From Gelidibacter sp035515035 (GTDB taxonomy: Bacteria > Bacteroidota > Bacteroidia > Flavobacteriales > Flavobacteriaceae): a stretch of DNA of 64,000 nt. The notes beneath the pieces were generated by a model that did no database searches, was not told where the DNA came from, and saw only the letters and a program-made list of their open reading frames with translations. The stretch spans positions 62,001 through 126,000 of the forward strand of contig NZ_DATJCA010000106.1 in assembly GCF_035515035.1 (NCBI RefSeq). The letters are read 5' to 3'. A program made the translations under genes and the position numbers. This document shows positions 51,723 through 60,714 of the stretch, piece by piece; the first letter of the stretch is position 1, and every line of letters starts with the position of its first letter.

Positions 51723-52194
51723 ATTAATTGAAATAGAACGTAAGTTTTTAGTTGTTTCAGACGCGTTTAAGTCTGAAGCATTTAAGCGAACTCGGATTGT
51801 TCAAGCTTTTTTGAATTCAGATAAACGTCGAATTGTCCGCATCAGAATCAGTGGCGATGAAGGTTTTTTGACTATTAAAGGCGAACCATCAGAAGATGGG
51901 GTGTCTCGTTTTGAATGGGAAAAGCAAATATCCGTATCAGATGCCCTGGCTCTGTTGAAGCTGTGTGAAGAAGGCATTATTGATAAGATTAGGTATGAAG
52001 TTAAATCTGGGCAACATGTTTTTGAAGTGGATGAGTTTTTTGGCACTAATGAAGGATTGATTGTTGCAGAGATTGAACTTAGCCATGCTTCTGAAGTTTT
52101 TTTAAAACCAGAATGGCTCGGTAAGGAGGTTACCGGACAGTCAAAATACTTTAACTCTCAATTATTAAAGAACCCTTATAAAAATTGGTCTTAG
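51715..52194 (+). CDS. CYTH domain protein
   Basis: A 159-residue protein of the CYTH/triphosphate-tunnel family, which hydrolyses triphosphate compounds such as tripolyphosphate or thiamine triphosphate. The diagnostic E-x-E-x-K is in IEIERKFLVV near residue 6. The start codon is GTG; no ATG lies near and this GTG gives the normal family N-terminus. It overlaps the upstream NAD-binding gene by eight bases. Confidence 0.88.
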   Translation: MSELIEIERKFLVVSDAFKSEAFKRTRIVQAFLNSDKRRIVRIRISGDEGFLTIKGEPSEDGVSRFEWEKQISVSDALALLKLCEEGIIDKIRYEVKSGQHVFEVDEFFGTNEGLIVAEIELSHASEVFLKPEWLGKEVTGQSKYFNSQLLKNPYKNWS

Positions 52195-52216
52195 TAAGTT
52201 TATAAACCAGAGAATT

Positions 52217-52735
52217 ATGAAAAATATAGTTTGGATAGTTGGAGCATTGCTCTTTTTGACCTCTTGTAGTGAGAAATACCGAAAGATAGACAAAGATGAT
52301 GTGACGGTAGGTTCAGAACGTTTGGATACAATCCTTCCTGAGCCGAAGACCCAAACAGAAATTAGAGAAGATTTGCTTAAAAAAGGTTATCAAATTTTTG
52401 ATGTAATTGATGAGAAAACGAAGGATACGATTATCATGCAGCAATATTTTATCGCTTTTTTAAAGAATGGTCCCAACAAAATCCAAAACGAAGAAGAGTC
52501 CAAACGTCTATTAAAGGCCCATTTGGCGCACTTAAAGAACATGTATGATTTAGGTTATGCTGATATTTCTGGACCTTTTGGGGATATTGGTGACCTATCT
52601 GGAATTACCATTTATAATGTACCAACTTTAAAAATGGCTGACAGTCTCGCTAATGCTGATCCGATGGTTAAACAAGGCAGTTTGGTGATTGAAATTCACC
52701 CGTGGTGGGCTCCAAAAGGTTACTCCCTGAGGTAA
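52217..52735 (+). CDS. YciI-like lipoprotein
   Basis: A 172-residue protein with a lipoprotein signal (LLFLTSCSEK, cysteine 17). The mature part matches the YciI fold in QYFIAFLKNGPN, HLAHLKNMYDLGYADISGPFG and ADSLANADPMVKQGSLVIEIH. In YciI the histidine and aspartate are candidate catalytic residues and both are present. Function is unknown. A terminator follows. Confidence 0.8.
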   Translation: MKNIVWIVGALLFLTSCSEKYRKIDKDDVTVGSERLDTILPEPKTQTEIREDLLKKGYQIFDVIDEKTKDTIIMQQYFIAFLKNGPNKIQNEEESKRLLKAHLAHLKNMYDLGYADISGPFGDIGDLSGITIYNVPTLKMADSLANADPMVKQGSLVIEIHPWWAPKGYSLR

Positions 52736-52740
52736 ATAAT

Positions 52741-52772
52741 AAAAAAACCACTGTTTGCGCAACAGTGGTTTT
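52741..52772. terminator. Bidirectional terminator between the YciI-like gene and the HMA gene
   Basis: The perfect 12-base-pair stem AAAACCACTGTT/AACAGTGGTTTT with a TGCGC loop has A- and T-runs on both sides, so it can terminate both converging genes. Confidence 0.85.
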
Positions 52773-52796
52773 CCAAAAGATGTATATGTTAGAAGT

Positions 52797-53321
52797 TTAA
52801 GCTTTCTCCTTTTTAGCGCAACATGCCTTTTTACAGTCGTCTTTACATGCTTTATTATCAATAGAATTGTGTTCATCTTTCAGGTTCTTATCGGCACAAC
52901 ATGCCATTTTACAATCTGCGCCACAGTTATGGTCCGTAGAAAATGCGTCAACATTTTTCATGTCCTTCACGCTATAGGCATCTGAAACCGATACAACGGC
53001 TTCCTCCAGAGTGCTAGGGCTTACTTTAGCATTATCATATTCAACCATTGCCAACCTTGTGTCAAAATCAACTGTAGCCGATTTTACGCCATCCATTTTA
53101 GCGATTTTCTTTTCAATCATTTTTGCACAACCCATGGCGCAGGTCATTCCCTCTATTCCAAACTCTGCTTTCGCATAGATAGCATTAGGATCCAATTGCT
53201 TTTCAGAGACCATTTCTGGTTGCTCCATGTCAATTGTTTTAATTTCAGGCTGAGCCTCTTTACAGCCTACTGAGAATAGTGCCAATGCAGTAAGCAATAC
53301 AAGTGTTTTGAATGGTTTCAT
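52797..53321 (-). CDS. Heavy-metal-associated lipoprotein with Cys-rich tail
   Basis: A 174-residue protein. A lipoprotein signal (LFSVGCKEAQ) is followed by an HMA domain (about residues 48-115) with the metal-binding motif GMTCAMGCAK. The C-terminal 60 residues contain two further cysteine clusters, HNCGADCKMACCADK and KACKDDCKKACCAKK. It probably binds Cu, Zn or similar ions on the periplasmic face, as a chaperone or buffer. No transporter is adjacent. Confidence 0.85.
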   Translation of the reverse strand: MKPFKTLVLLTALALFSVGCKEAQPEIKTIDMEQPEMVSEKQLDPNAIYAKAEFGIEGMTCAMGCAKMIEKKIAKMDGVKSATVDFDTRLAMVEYDNAKVSPSTLEEAVVSVSDAYSVKDMKNVDAFSTDHNCGADCKMACCADKNLKDEHNSIDNKACKDDCKKACCAKKEKA

Positions 53322-53524
53322 AGGATATAATAATTTAGAACTCGATGTGAGTTAAAGCGTTTAGAAAAGTAATAAGAAACAAACTTAAGAAAAGTTCAGC
53401 TTTTTTACATTAAAAATCAACAATTTATAATACAGGATGTTAAGTCGAGAAACATTGGCATCAGAAATTTGTTTCCATAAACAGACAGAACAATTAAATA
53501 GTTTGGTCGGGCGGTTGTATAAAG

Positions 53525-53563
53525 CAAAAAAAAAGTCTGAAGTTTAAAACCTCAGACTTTTTT
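53525..53563 (-). terminator. Terminator after the M16 pair
   Basis: The stem AAAGTCTGA with TCAGACTTT on the other side, with A- and T-runs, is located 16 bases beyond the stop codon of the 53579 gene on the minus strand. Confidence 0.75.
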
Positions 53564-53578
53564 ATTTATAACGCTAGG

Positions 53579-55654
53579 TTAATTGAAATCAGCTTCAGTA
53601 ACCCCTTCATTTACTCTGTGGTTGGTCACGTTCATTTTGATGACTTGTGGTCCTGTAGTAACAGACATGCTGTAAGGATACATCATTTCTTTCACTGGCG
53701 AATAATTGCCATAATCTTCAACAGTTGTAAACGTTTGTCCTTGTGCTTCCGTTGTTTTTTCAACTCTCACTAAATAGCCTGACTCGACTTCGTAATAACG
53801 AAACGAATCTTTGCCATTTAAAGTAACTTTCACTTTATACGCATCTTTTCCATCAATACTGATCATGCTTTCTAAAGATAACGCACTTGGCTCATAATAC
53901 AATTCAGGATAAATTGAAATTTCAGCTTTTTGGTCTGCAATCTGATCTTCTGTAAGTTCTAGTTTTGCACCTTGTTGTTCCATATATCCAGTGGTGCCGT
54001 TGAATTTTCGTTTCATGATCACCCCCATTCCTTCAATGGACATTTCCATAGAAGTTTTGTTTGGCACCATGGCTTTCATTTCGCCAACAGGAGAAAAAGG
54101 CATGCCTTCAATGGTAATATTTGCATCAGTCCATACTGTTTTTACTGATTTTGCTTTGTCTTTACCGCCAACCGCTTTTAAATAATTGTCAATCACGGTT
54201 TGAGTTGTTACTCCGTCTGGGATTGGTTTTGAGAATTTAGGCTTATCCACAGGATTTGCAAAAGTGTCAAAATACAATATTGGAATTCCAGTTTTCTCTA
54301 GGTTTTCCAAAACATCGGCACCTTTTCCGACCACGATAATACGTGCATTTTCTGGTTTGAAATATTTATTGGCTACACGCTTAACATCTTCAGCAGTAAC
54401 CGCATTGATTTTCTGCAAAAAAGTTTCGTAAAAATCCTTTGGCAAGTTGTTCAGCTTAATATTTAAAGCATAACGGGCGACAGTTTGCGGACTTTCCAAA
54501 GCCAATACAAAGTCGCCTACATATTTTGCTTTTGCATTTTTTAGGGCAACTGGATCTACAGGCTCTTCCTTAATGCGCTTAATTTCTTTTAATGTTTGCA
54601 CTACCGCGCTATCTGTAACGGCATTTCTTACTGCAGTACTCGTTCTAAAACGGCCAATATATTTATCGGCATTTACGTTAGATCCTGCCCCATAGGTATA
54701 AGCATGCTTTTCACGTAAGTTCATGTTAAGGTAACTATCAAAGCCACCTCCTAAGATTTTATTGGCAATCAATACGGCATGGTAATCTGGATCATTCATT
54801 TTCAAATTGACGTTGTTGGTCAATACAATGTTAGACTGCACTGCGTTTGGCATATCCACAAAATTGATTTGTGTGTATTGTGCATTGGGCATTGCTTCTG
54901 GAACATTTGTTTGAATGTCCACAGATTTAGTCCAGTTTCCAAATCGTTTTTCGATTTGAGATTTAATGGTCTTGAAATTCACATCTCCAACCACAACTAA
55001 ATAGGCGTTATTAGGATTGAAGCTTTCTTCGTAAAAAGCTTTTATATCTCCAAAGGTGATGTTATTGACAGTTTCTGTAGTTACAAATTCTCCATATGGA
55101 TGTTTTACACCATAAGACAAAGCACTTCCTACACGTGAAGCAACAGCATCAACACTTTTTTCTTGTGTCTTTAAGCCTTCAATTAGTCGTTCTTTTTCTT
55201 TTTGGAACTCCTCCTCAACTAATAAAGGGTGAATGACAGCGTCAGCCATTAATTCCAAGATTCTATCAGAATATTGAATTAAAGCACTGGCAAACGCTCC
55301 CGAAGAACTAAAGTTTAAACGCGCGCCCAAGAAATCAATTTCTTCATTGAATGCTTCTTTAGAGATAGATGTCGTTCCATTGCCCATCATGCTACCAACC
55401 AAGCTAGAAACACCAGCTTTAGCACCTTCAGTTTCTGGTTTATTGTCAATAGTTAAGCTAAATGAAACTCTAGGGAGTTTGTGGTTTTCAACAACCATGA
55501 CTTTCATCCCGTTTTTAAGAGTGAATTCTTGAGGTGACTTTAGATCGATTTTTGGAGCAGGTCCGGGTTGAGGTTGTTTTGAGCGGTCAATTTGTGCATG
55601 AGCAGAAAAAGCCATAAAAAACACCATTAAGAATCCTGATATATAAGTTTTCAT
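53579..55654 (-). CDS. M16-family protein without zinc site, with LolA-like tail
   Basis: A 691-residue secreted protein with signal peptide (MKTYISGFLMVFFMAFSAHA). Residues about 40-450 are an M16 (insulinase-like) repeat pair, but the zinc motif H-x-x-E-H is replaced by SSLVGSMMGNG, so it is a non-catalytic subunit. The last about 210 residues (from DNYLKAVGGKDKAKSV) look like the LolA/LolB-like lipoprotein-carrier fold. It is 29 bases downstream of the catalytic M16 gene, and the two likely form an oligopeptidase complex. I start at the ATG at 55654; an upstream TTG adds only three residues. Confidence 0.88.
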   Translation of the reverse strand: MKTYISGFLMVFFMAFSAHAQIDRSKQPQPGPAPKIDLKSPQEFTLKNGMKVMVVENHKLPRVSFSLTIDNKPETEGAKAGVSSLVGSMMGNGTTSISKEAFNEEIDFLGARLNFSSSGAFASALIQYSDRILELMADAVIHPLLVEEEFQKEKERLIEGLKTQEKSVDAVASRVGSALSYGVKHPYGEFVTTETVNNITFGDIKAFYEESFNPNNAYLVVVGDVNFKTIKSQIEKRFGNWTKSVDIQTNVPEAMPNAQYTQINFVDMPNAVQSNIVLTNNVNLKMNDPDYHAVLIANKILGGGFDSYLNMNLREKHAYTYGAGSNVNADKYIGRFRTSTAVRNAVTDSAVVQTLKEIKRIKEEPVDPVALKNAKAKYVGDFVLALESPQTVARYALNIKLNNLPKDFYETFLQKINAVTAEDVKRVANKYFKPENARIIVVGKGADVLENLEKTGIPILYFDTFANPVDKPKFSKPIPDGVTTQTVIDNYLKAVGGKDKAKSVKTVWTDANITIEGMPFSPVGEMKAMVPNKTSMEMSIEGMGVIMKRKFNGTTGYMEQQGAKLELTEDQIADQKAEISIYPELYYEPSALSLESMISIDGKDAYKVKVTLNGKDSFRYYEVESGYLVRVEKTTEAQGQTFTTVEDYGNYSPVKEMMYPYSMSVTTGPQVIKMNVTNHRVNEGVTEADFN

Positions 55655-55683
55655 ATGATACAATGTTTGTTTTTAAATTTTAA

Positions 55684-57003
55684 TTATTGGTTATCTTTTT
55701 TTGGAAGATAGTCAAGCTCAAGACGTTGGTTTGAACTCAAGTATTTTTTGGCAACATCTCTAATTTCTTCTCTAGTAACAGAACGATAGATGTCAATTTC
55801 ATTATTGATAAGGTTTACATCACCTTTTAAAAGGTAGTTGGTTGCCAAATTCTCAGCAATCCCTGAAACGCTTGAATTGGAGTTGACGTATTGGTTTTCA
55901 AACTGATTTTTAAGTTTCTGGTAATCTCTTTCAGAAATCAATTCATTTTGGAGTTTAACGATTTCCTCATCCATTTCAGCCAACAAACTGTCCAATGGCA
56001 CATCGCCTAAAGGCAATGCTAAAATTGCAAATACGCTGTAATCCATTTGGCCTACGTTGATGGCCTGCGCCTGAAGTGCCATTTTCTTTTCATCTACCAT
56101 TTTTTTGTAAAGTACAGAGCTTTTACCACCACTTAAATATGTTGAAATCATATCCAATACATAAGATTCGCGCTCCTTAAAACCTGGTGTGCGGTATGCA
56201 GCAATAACGGCTGGAATTTGAATGTTGTTATCGTAATAATTTGCTTTTATCGTTTCAGTGATTGGCGTCTCTTTAGGGAAGTTCCTTACCACTTCAGCAC
56301 CTCTTGGGATTGGACCAAAATAATCCTTCACCATTTTTTTGGTTTTAGCGACATCAATATCCCCAGCAACTACTAAAACTGCATTATTAGGAACATAGTA
56401 TTTTTTGAAATAAGCGTTGAATTCTTCTAAAGTAGCAGCATCCAAGTCTTCCATTTCACCAATCAACTTTTCTTTATAAGGATGTACGTTGAATAGATTC
56501 TCGCTAATTGCCGCTAAGAATCCTCCGTAAGGTGCATTGTCAAAACGCAATCTTTTTTCTTCCTTTACCACTTCATTTTGAGTATCCACACCAATTTGGT
56601 TAATAATTGGATGCATTAAACGCTCAGATTCCATCCATAAACCAAGTTCTAAATTATTAGAAGGGAAAACCTCATAATAGTACGTTCTATCCTGGGACGT
56701 ATTGGCATTGTTTGATCCTCCATTTGAAGAGACAATAGTAAACCACTCACCCCGACCAATATTTTTGGTGCCTTCAAACAATAAGTGTTCAAAAAAGTGG
56801 GCAAAGCCGGTCCGACCAGGTTCATAATCTTTCCCTCCAACATCATACATGACAGAGGTAATTACTACGGGAGCTGAATTGTCTTGATGAAGAATGACGT
56901 GTAGGCCATTGTCTAAATCAAACTCTTCAAATTCAACCTGTTGAGCGCTGGCAAGAGTGCCAAAAAGCAGCAAAGCGGTTAAAGAGAATAAGTGTTTTTT
57001 CAT
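55684..57003 (-). CDS. M16-family zinc peptidase
   Basis: A 439-residue secreted peptidase with signal peptide (MKKHLFSLTALLLFGTLASA). The zinc motif is FAHFFEHLLFEGT (H-x-x-E-H) near residue 68, and the distal glutamate is in QNEVVKEEKRLRFDN. The second M16_C domain ends the protein. It acts in the periplasm with the inactive partner encoded after it. The gene order active-inactive is typical for PMPbeta/alpha-like bacterial pairs. Confidence 0.94.
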   Translation of the reverse strand: MKKHLFSLTALLLFGTLASAQQVEFEEFDLDNGLHVILHQDNSAPVVITSVMYDVGGKDYEPGRTGFAHFFEHLLFEGTKNIGRGEWFTIVSSNGGSNNANTSQDRTYYYEVFPSNNLELGLWMESERLMHPIINQIGVDTQNEVVKEEKRLRFDNAPYGGFLAAISENLFNVHPYKEKLIGEMEDLDAATLEEFNAYFKKYYVPNNAVLVVAGDIDVAKTKKMVKDYFGPIPRGAEVVRNFPKETPITETIKANYYDNNIQIPAVIAAYRTPGFKERESYVLDMISTYLSGGKSSVLYKKMVDEKKMALQAQAINVGQMDYSVFAILALPLGDVPLDSLLAEMDEEIVKLQNELISERDYQKLKNQFENQYVNSNSSVSGIAENLATNYLLKGDVNLINNEIDIYRSVTREEIRDVAKKYLSSNQRLELDYLPKKDNQ

Positions 57004-57196
57004 TGTGTTGTTTTTAAAAAATTAGTTATCGTTTACTATAAGTAACTTTATGTTAACGTTTGTTACAAATCCACACAAAAATAAGCAATGATTGTAGGAA
57101 TTAGGTAATTACGAGAAAAATTAAGGCTAAAAAATTATTTTACTACTGAAATTTTGTCGAATTTTAAGATTCTAAAAAATCTTAAATTATCATTTT

Positions 57197-57691
57197 ATGA
57201 ACAGATCTTTATCAGTAGCCTTAAAATATGGGTTGTTTATTGCCGGTAGCTTAATTGCTTATTTCTTGATTTTGAGATTGTTTAATTTGCATGATAAACC
57301 GTGGTTGCGTTTGGCGAATGGTCTCTTTATGGCTGCAGGCATTTACTTCGCCATCAAGTATTACAAATATAAGTTCAATGCTGATTTTACTTATGTAGAT
57401 GGTTTTAAAACGGGCTTGCTTACTGGGTTTATTGCCACCGGATGCTTTATTGTTTTTATGGCCGTCTATATGTTCCATCTTGATAAAGGATTTCCTGAAA
57501 CCATTTTAAAAAGCTGGTTTGACAATACCGAGCGCGGTGGAGGGATTTTAATTCTTATTATTCTAATGGAAGGGCTGGCATCAACAGCTGTGTTGACATT
57601 GACCTGGATGCAAATCTTTAAGAAAAGCCAGCATCTTGGCCAACAGGAACACTTCAGCGAAAATAAACCCAAAAACAAAACAAAAAATTAA
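57197..57691 (+). CDS. DUF4199-like membrane protein
   Basis: A 164-residue protein with about four transmembrane segments and a lysine-rich C-terminal tail (ENKPKNKTKN). The layout, especially the loop FNADFTYVDGFKTG and LLTGFIATGCFIVFMAVYM, fits DUF4199, a family found in Bacteroidota. Function unknown. Its last 56 bases overlap a frame that might be the start of the ABC ATPase gene. Confidence 0.8.
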   Translation: MNRSLSVALKYGLFIAGSLIAYFLILRLFNLHDKPWLRLANGLFMAAGIYFAIKYYKYKFNADFTYVDGFKTGLLTGFIATGCFIVFMAVYMFHLDKGFPETILKSWFDNTERGGGILILIILMEGLASTAVLTLTWMQIFKKSQHLGQQEHFSENKPKNKTKN

Positions 57692-58964
57692 ATTCTTTTA
57701 TAATTTCCATACGTCAATCAACATACTAAATCGGAGTCCTCTTTATTACGGCATTGTCCTATCCAATTCAGTCAATAAAAGAGCTTTTATACATCACGTT
57801 TTATCTAATAAATGTACGGATGATTTGAGCGTTTTTAATGATAACAAAGGTGTATTGTTTTCCGATTTGGCAATAACCGAATTAATTGAAAAGGAACACA
57901 AACATCAGTCTATTGAAATACCAAATTCAGAAAACAGACCCTTGCACACCTTTTCTTCGGGAGAACGACGAAAGCTGTTTTTAGAATACTGTTTGGCCCA
58001 AAATCCAGATTATATTATTTTTGACAATCCTTTTGACCATCTAGATCAGACTTCAAGAACGGCGCTGTACAAACAGCTTTTGGAATTGTCGCATTCCCTG
58101 TCCATACTACAACTAGCCCATCAAGAAGAAAGTTTATTACCATTTATAAAGAATAAATATAATGTGACTGAAAATTCTTTTGTTCTTTCAGAGATAAAAA
58201 CAACCATCCAACCTAATGCTTCTAATCATAAATTTGATTTCCCGAGTTCTTTGGTATCTTTTAAGGAACGTTATGAAACCCTGATAAAATTCCATAATGT
58301 TTCAGTAAACTATGAGGAGCAGCCCATTGTCAAAAATATTTGCTGGAAAGTTAAGCAAGGGGAATTTTGGCAACTCATTGGACCTAATGGCTCAGGAAAA
58401 AGTACACTACTGTCTTTAATTACTGGCGACAATCCTAAGGCCTTTGGAGAGGCTATCACTATTTTCGACCGAAAGAAAGGAAGTGGAGAAAGCATCTGGG
58501 ATATCAAAAAGAAAATCGGTTATTTTTCTACTAATCTAACTGAATTATTTAAAAGAAATCATACGGTGGAGCAGATGGTTCTATCGGGGTTTTTCGATTC
58601 TATTGGATTATATGCAAAACCGAGTGGGATGCAACAACAAAAAGCCTTACAATGGCTTGATATTATTGAAATGAAGCATTTAAAAAACACTTATTTCAAC
58701 AGACTTCCCTTAGGGCAACAGCGACTGGTGTTAATTGTTAGGGCATTAATCAAACAACCACCCTTATTAATTTTGGATGAACCATTTGAAGGTCTTGATC
58801 CGGAAAATACGATGTTGGTTTCGCACTTGATAAACACCTTGGTTGAAAATACTCAAATCACCATTATTTTTGTCTCCCATACTATTGAGAAATCATTGGT
58901 ACCCTCCCATATCTTTGAATTGATTCCAACTGAGAACGGCTCAATTGGACAACGTAAAAGGTAA
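57636..58964 (+). CDS. Twin ABC ATPase (ModF-like), start uncertain
   Basis: Up to 442 residues. Two ABC-type modules: the first (about 1-200) has HTFSSGERRKLFLEYCLAQNPDYIIFDNPFDHLD and a degenerate P-loop; the second (about 210-440) has Walker A GPNGSGKSTLLSL, signature LPLGQQRLVLIV and Walker B LLILDEPFEGLD. The layout resembles ModF/PhrA-like proteins. No ATG precedes the first domain in frame: the only conventional codon is a TTG at 57636 inside the previous gene; later options are ATC 57717, ATA 57723 or ATT 57753. No membrane partner is near. Confidence 0.75.
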   Translation: MANRNTSAKINPKTKQKIKFFYNFHTSINILNRSPLYYGIVLSNSVNKRAFIHHVLSNKCTDDLSVFNDNKGVLFSDLAITELIEKEHKHQSIEIPNSENRPLHTFSSGERRKLFLEYCLAQNPDYIIFDNPFDHLDQTSRTALYKQLLELSHSLSILQLAHQEESLLPFIKNKYNVTENSFVLSEIKTTIQPNASNHKFDFPSSLVSFKERYETLIKFHNVSVNYEEQPIVKNICWKVKQGEFWQLIGPNGSGKSTLLSLITGDNPKAFGEAITIFDRKKGSGESIWDIKKKIGYFSTNLTELFKRNHTVEQMVLSGFFDSIGLYAKPSGMQQQKALQWLDIIEMKHLKNTYFNRLPLGQQRLVLIVRALIKQPPLLILDEPFEGLDPENTMLVSHLINTLVENTQITIIFVSHTIEKSLVPSHIFELIPTENGSIGQRKR

Positions 58965-59088
58965 TTTTAATTGCGCTTTTGGGGAGATTTAATTTTTATG
59001 TAACTTGTATTTTAAGGTTCAGAAAAATTAAATAGAACCGCCTATCTCGATTATTATCTCAAATATTCCGTTCTGACGTTAAAAAACG

Positions 59089-59119
59089 TTTGTAGTTTAA
59101 TTATTTAGCTGTATATTTG
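59089..59119 (+). promoter_or_regulatory. Complete promoter of rplU (-33 TTTG, -7 TATATTTG)
   Basis: TTTG (59089-59092) is followed after 19 bases by TATATTTG (59112-59119) and GCACCC. This is the clearest promoter in the window and should drive rplU-rpmA. Confidence 0.8.
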
Positions 59120-59162
59120 CACCCATTTTAGAATAAAAATTAACTAATTTAAACGTTACGCT

Positions 59163-59924
59163 ATGTACGCAATTGTAGAGATAGCAGGGCAACAATTCAA
59201 AGTTGAAAAAGACCAGAAAGTGTTTGTTCACCGTTTAGCAACAGAAGAAGGAAAGACGGTGTCTTTCGATAATGTTCTTTTGATTGGTGATGGTGATAAA
59301 TTTACTTTAGGCGCCCCAGCTATAGACGGAGCTCAAGTAGGAGCAAAAGTCTTAAGTCACCTTAAAGGTGATAAAGTTATCGTTTTCAAGAAGAAAAGAC
59401 GTAAAGGTTACCGTGTAAAAAACGGACACCGTCAAGCTCTTACTGAAATCATTATTGAGAGCATTGTTGCTTCAGGAGCTACTAAAGCCGACAAAACTGT
59501 AAAGGCTAAACCTGCTAAGGCAGAAAAGCCAGCAAAAGCTGAAAAAGCTGCGCCAGTTAAAGAGGCAAAGAAAGTAGAACCTAAGAAACCTGCTAAAAAA
59601 GAAGTTGAAGTAAGTGAGAATCTTATAACTCGTGCAGAGCACAGAGCGGAAGATGCGAACGTTGAAATCAACATTGAAAAAGTACTTAACAGTATTGGAA
59701 CTGCTTTAAAGGCAGATGCTGATGATCTAAAATTGATCAACGGAATCGGTCCTGTTTACGAAGAGAAGCTTAACGAATTAGGTATTTATACGTTTGAGCA
59801 AATCAGCAAATTGAAAGCTGCTGATAGAGAAGAACTTTCAGCTATCGATGGTATCACTCGTGAGAAAATCGAAACTGAAGAGTGGGTAAAACAAGCTAAA
59901 GCTTTGTTGAAAGACAAAAAATAA
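59163..59924 (+). CDS. rplU: 50S ribosomal protein L21 with C-terminal HhH extension
   Basis: A 253-residue protein; L21 itself takes about residues 1-105 (MYAIVEIAGQQFKVEKDQKVF to the end of ALTEIIIESI). A linker rich in alanine and lysine (about 110-150) follows. The last 60 residues form a helix-hairpin-helix domain (LKLINGIGPVYEEKLNELGI and LSAIDGITREKIE). The fusion is a recognised Bacteroidota feature; its task is unknown, perhaps nucleic-acid binding near the exit of 23S domain. It is the first gene of the rplU-rpmA unit. Confidence 0.95.
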   Translation: MYAIVEIAGQQFKVEKDQKVFVHRLATEEGKTVSFDNVLLIGDGDKFTLGAPAIDGAQVGAKVLSHLKGDKVIVFKKKRRKGYRVKNGHRQALTEIIIESIVASGATKADKTVKAKPAKAEKPAKAEKAAPVKEAKKVEPKKPAKKEVEVSENLITRAEHRAEDANVEINIEKVLNSIGTALKADADDLKLINGIGPVYEEKLNELGIYTFEQISKLKAADREELSAIDGITREKIETEEWVKQAKALLKDKK

Positions 59925-59972
59925 TATAATAACCTGTTTGCCAAAAAGGCAAATATTTAAAACCTTAAGACA

Positions 59973-60233
59973 ATGGCTCATAAAAAAGGAGTTGGTAGTT
60001 CGAAAAACGGTAGAGACTCAGAATCGAAACGCCTTGGTGTGAAGATTTTTGGTGGTCAAGCTGCTGTTGCTGGAAATATCATCGTAAGACAAAGAGGCTA
60101 TACACATCACCCAGGTGAAAACGTGTATGGCGGAAAAGATCACACTTTGCATGCACAAGTTGATGGTCTAGTGAAATTCACAAAGAAAAAAGACAATAGG
60201 TCTTATGTATCAATTGAACCGTTTGAGGTTTAA
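59973..60233 (+). CDS. rpmA: 50S ribosomal protein L27
   Basis: An 86-residue L27. It begins AHKKGVGSSKNGRDSESKRLGV, with no cleaved N-terminal peptide as in some Firmicutes, and retains the basic N-terminus that reaches the peptidyl-transferase centre. GYTHHPGENVYGGKDHTLHA is conserved. It follows rplU by 48 bases and is closed by a strong terminator. Confidence 0.98.
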   Translation: MAHKKGVGSSKNGRDSESKRLGVKIFGGQAAVAGNIIVRQRGYTHHPGENVYGGKDHTLHAQVDGLVKFTKKKDNRSYVSIEPFEV

Positions 60234-60254
60234 TCTTTACAGATTCTTTTAATA

Positions 60255-60292
60255 CCAAAAAACCCTTTCTGGAAACAGAAAGGGTTTTTTGG
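60255..60292 (+). terminator. Terminator after rpmA
   Basis: The perfect 17-base-pair stem CCAAAAAACCCTTTCTG/CAGAAAGGGTTTTTTGG with a GAAA loop; the stem contains its own T-run. Confidence 0.9.
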
Positions 60293-60714
60293 TTCTAGAT
60301 CTTTGTTATCTGTTTGACTATTTTAAACGCTCAAGTCTAACAGTTGTGTCATATCAAAGTTATTAAAATAGGTTATGACAAGGTGTAACCTTTCTATCCT
60401 ATCCTTCTTACACTGTACAGAACAATTTCTTTTCTTTAACTCGTTTTGGATTTATCCATTCCATAAATCATCAATATACTATCCATACACTATCCATGGA
60501 GTATCTATGGATTGGACCCTTTCTTAACCCGTCCTGAAATAGCTATACAGATTATTAAATTTCTTAGAACAATTATATAGCCGTTGAAGCGGGTTTAGAA
60601 ATAAATTAAAGTTCGTCCATTTTTAATGACTCTACAACTTTTATGTAGTCCAAATTTAAGCGTGCTGGCTCTTCCGGCTGATGCTTTTGAACGTTAACGA
60701 GATCTCTGGCAGGC
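60293..60714. other. Intergenic region with imperfect hairpin
   Basis: About 420 bases between rpmA and the end of trpS, both pointing into it. Bases 60481-60512 can form a hairpin (ATCCATA/TATGGAT with an internal ACT/AGT pair), and ATCCAT is repeated nearby. No gene or T-run terminator for trpS is visible. Confidence 0.35.
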
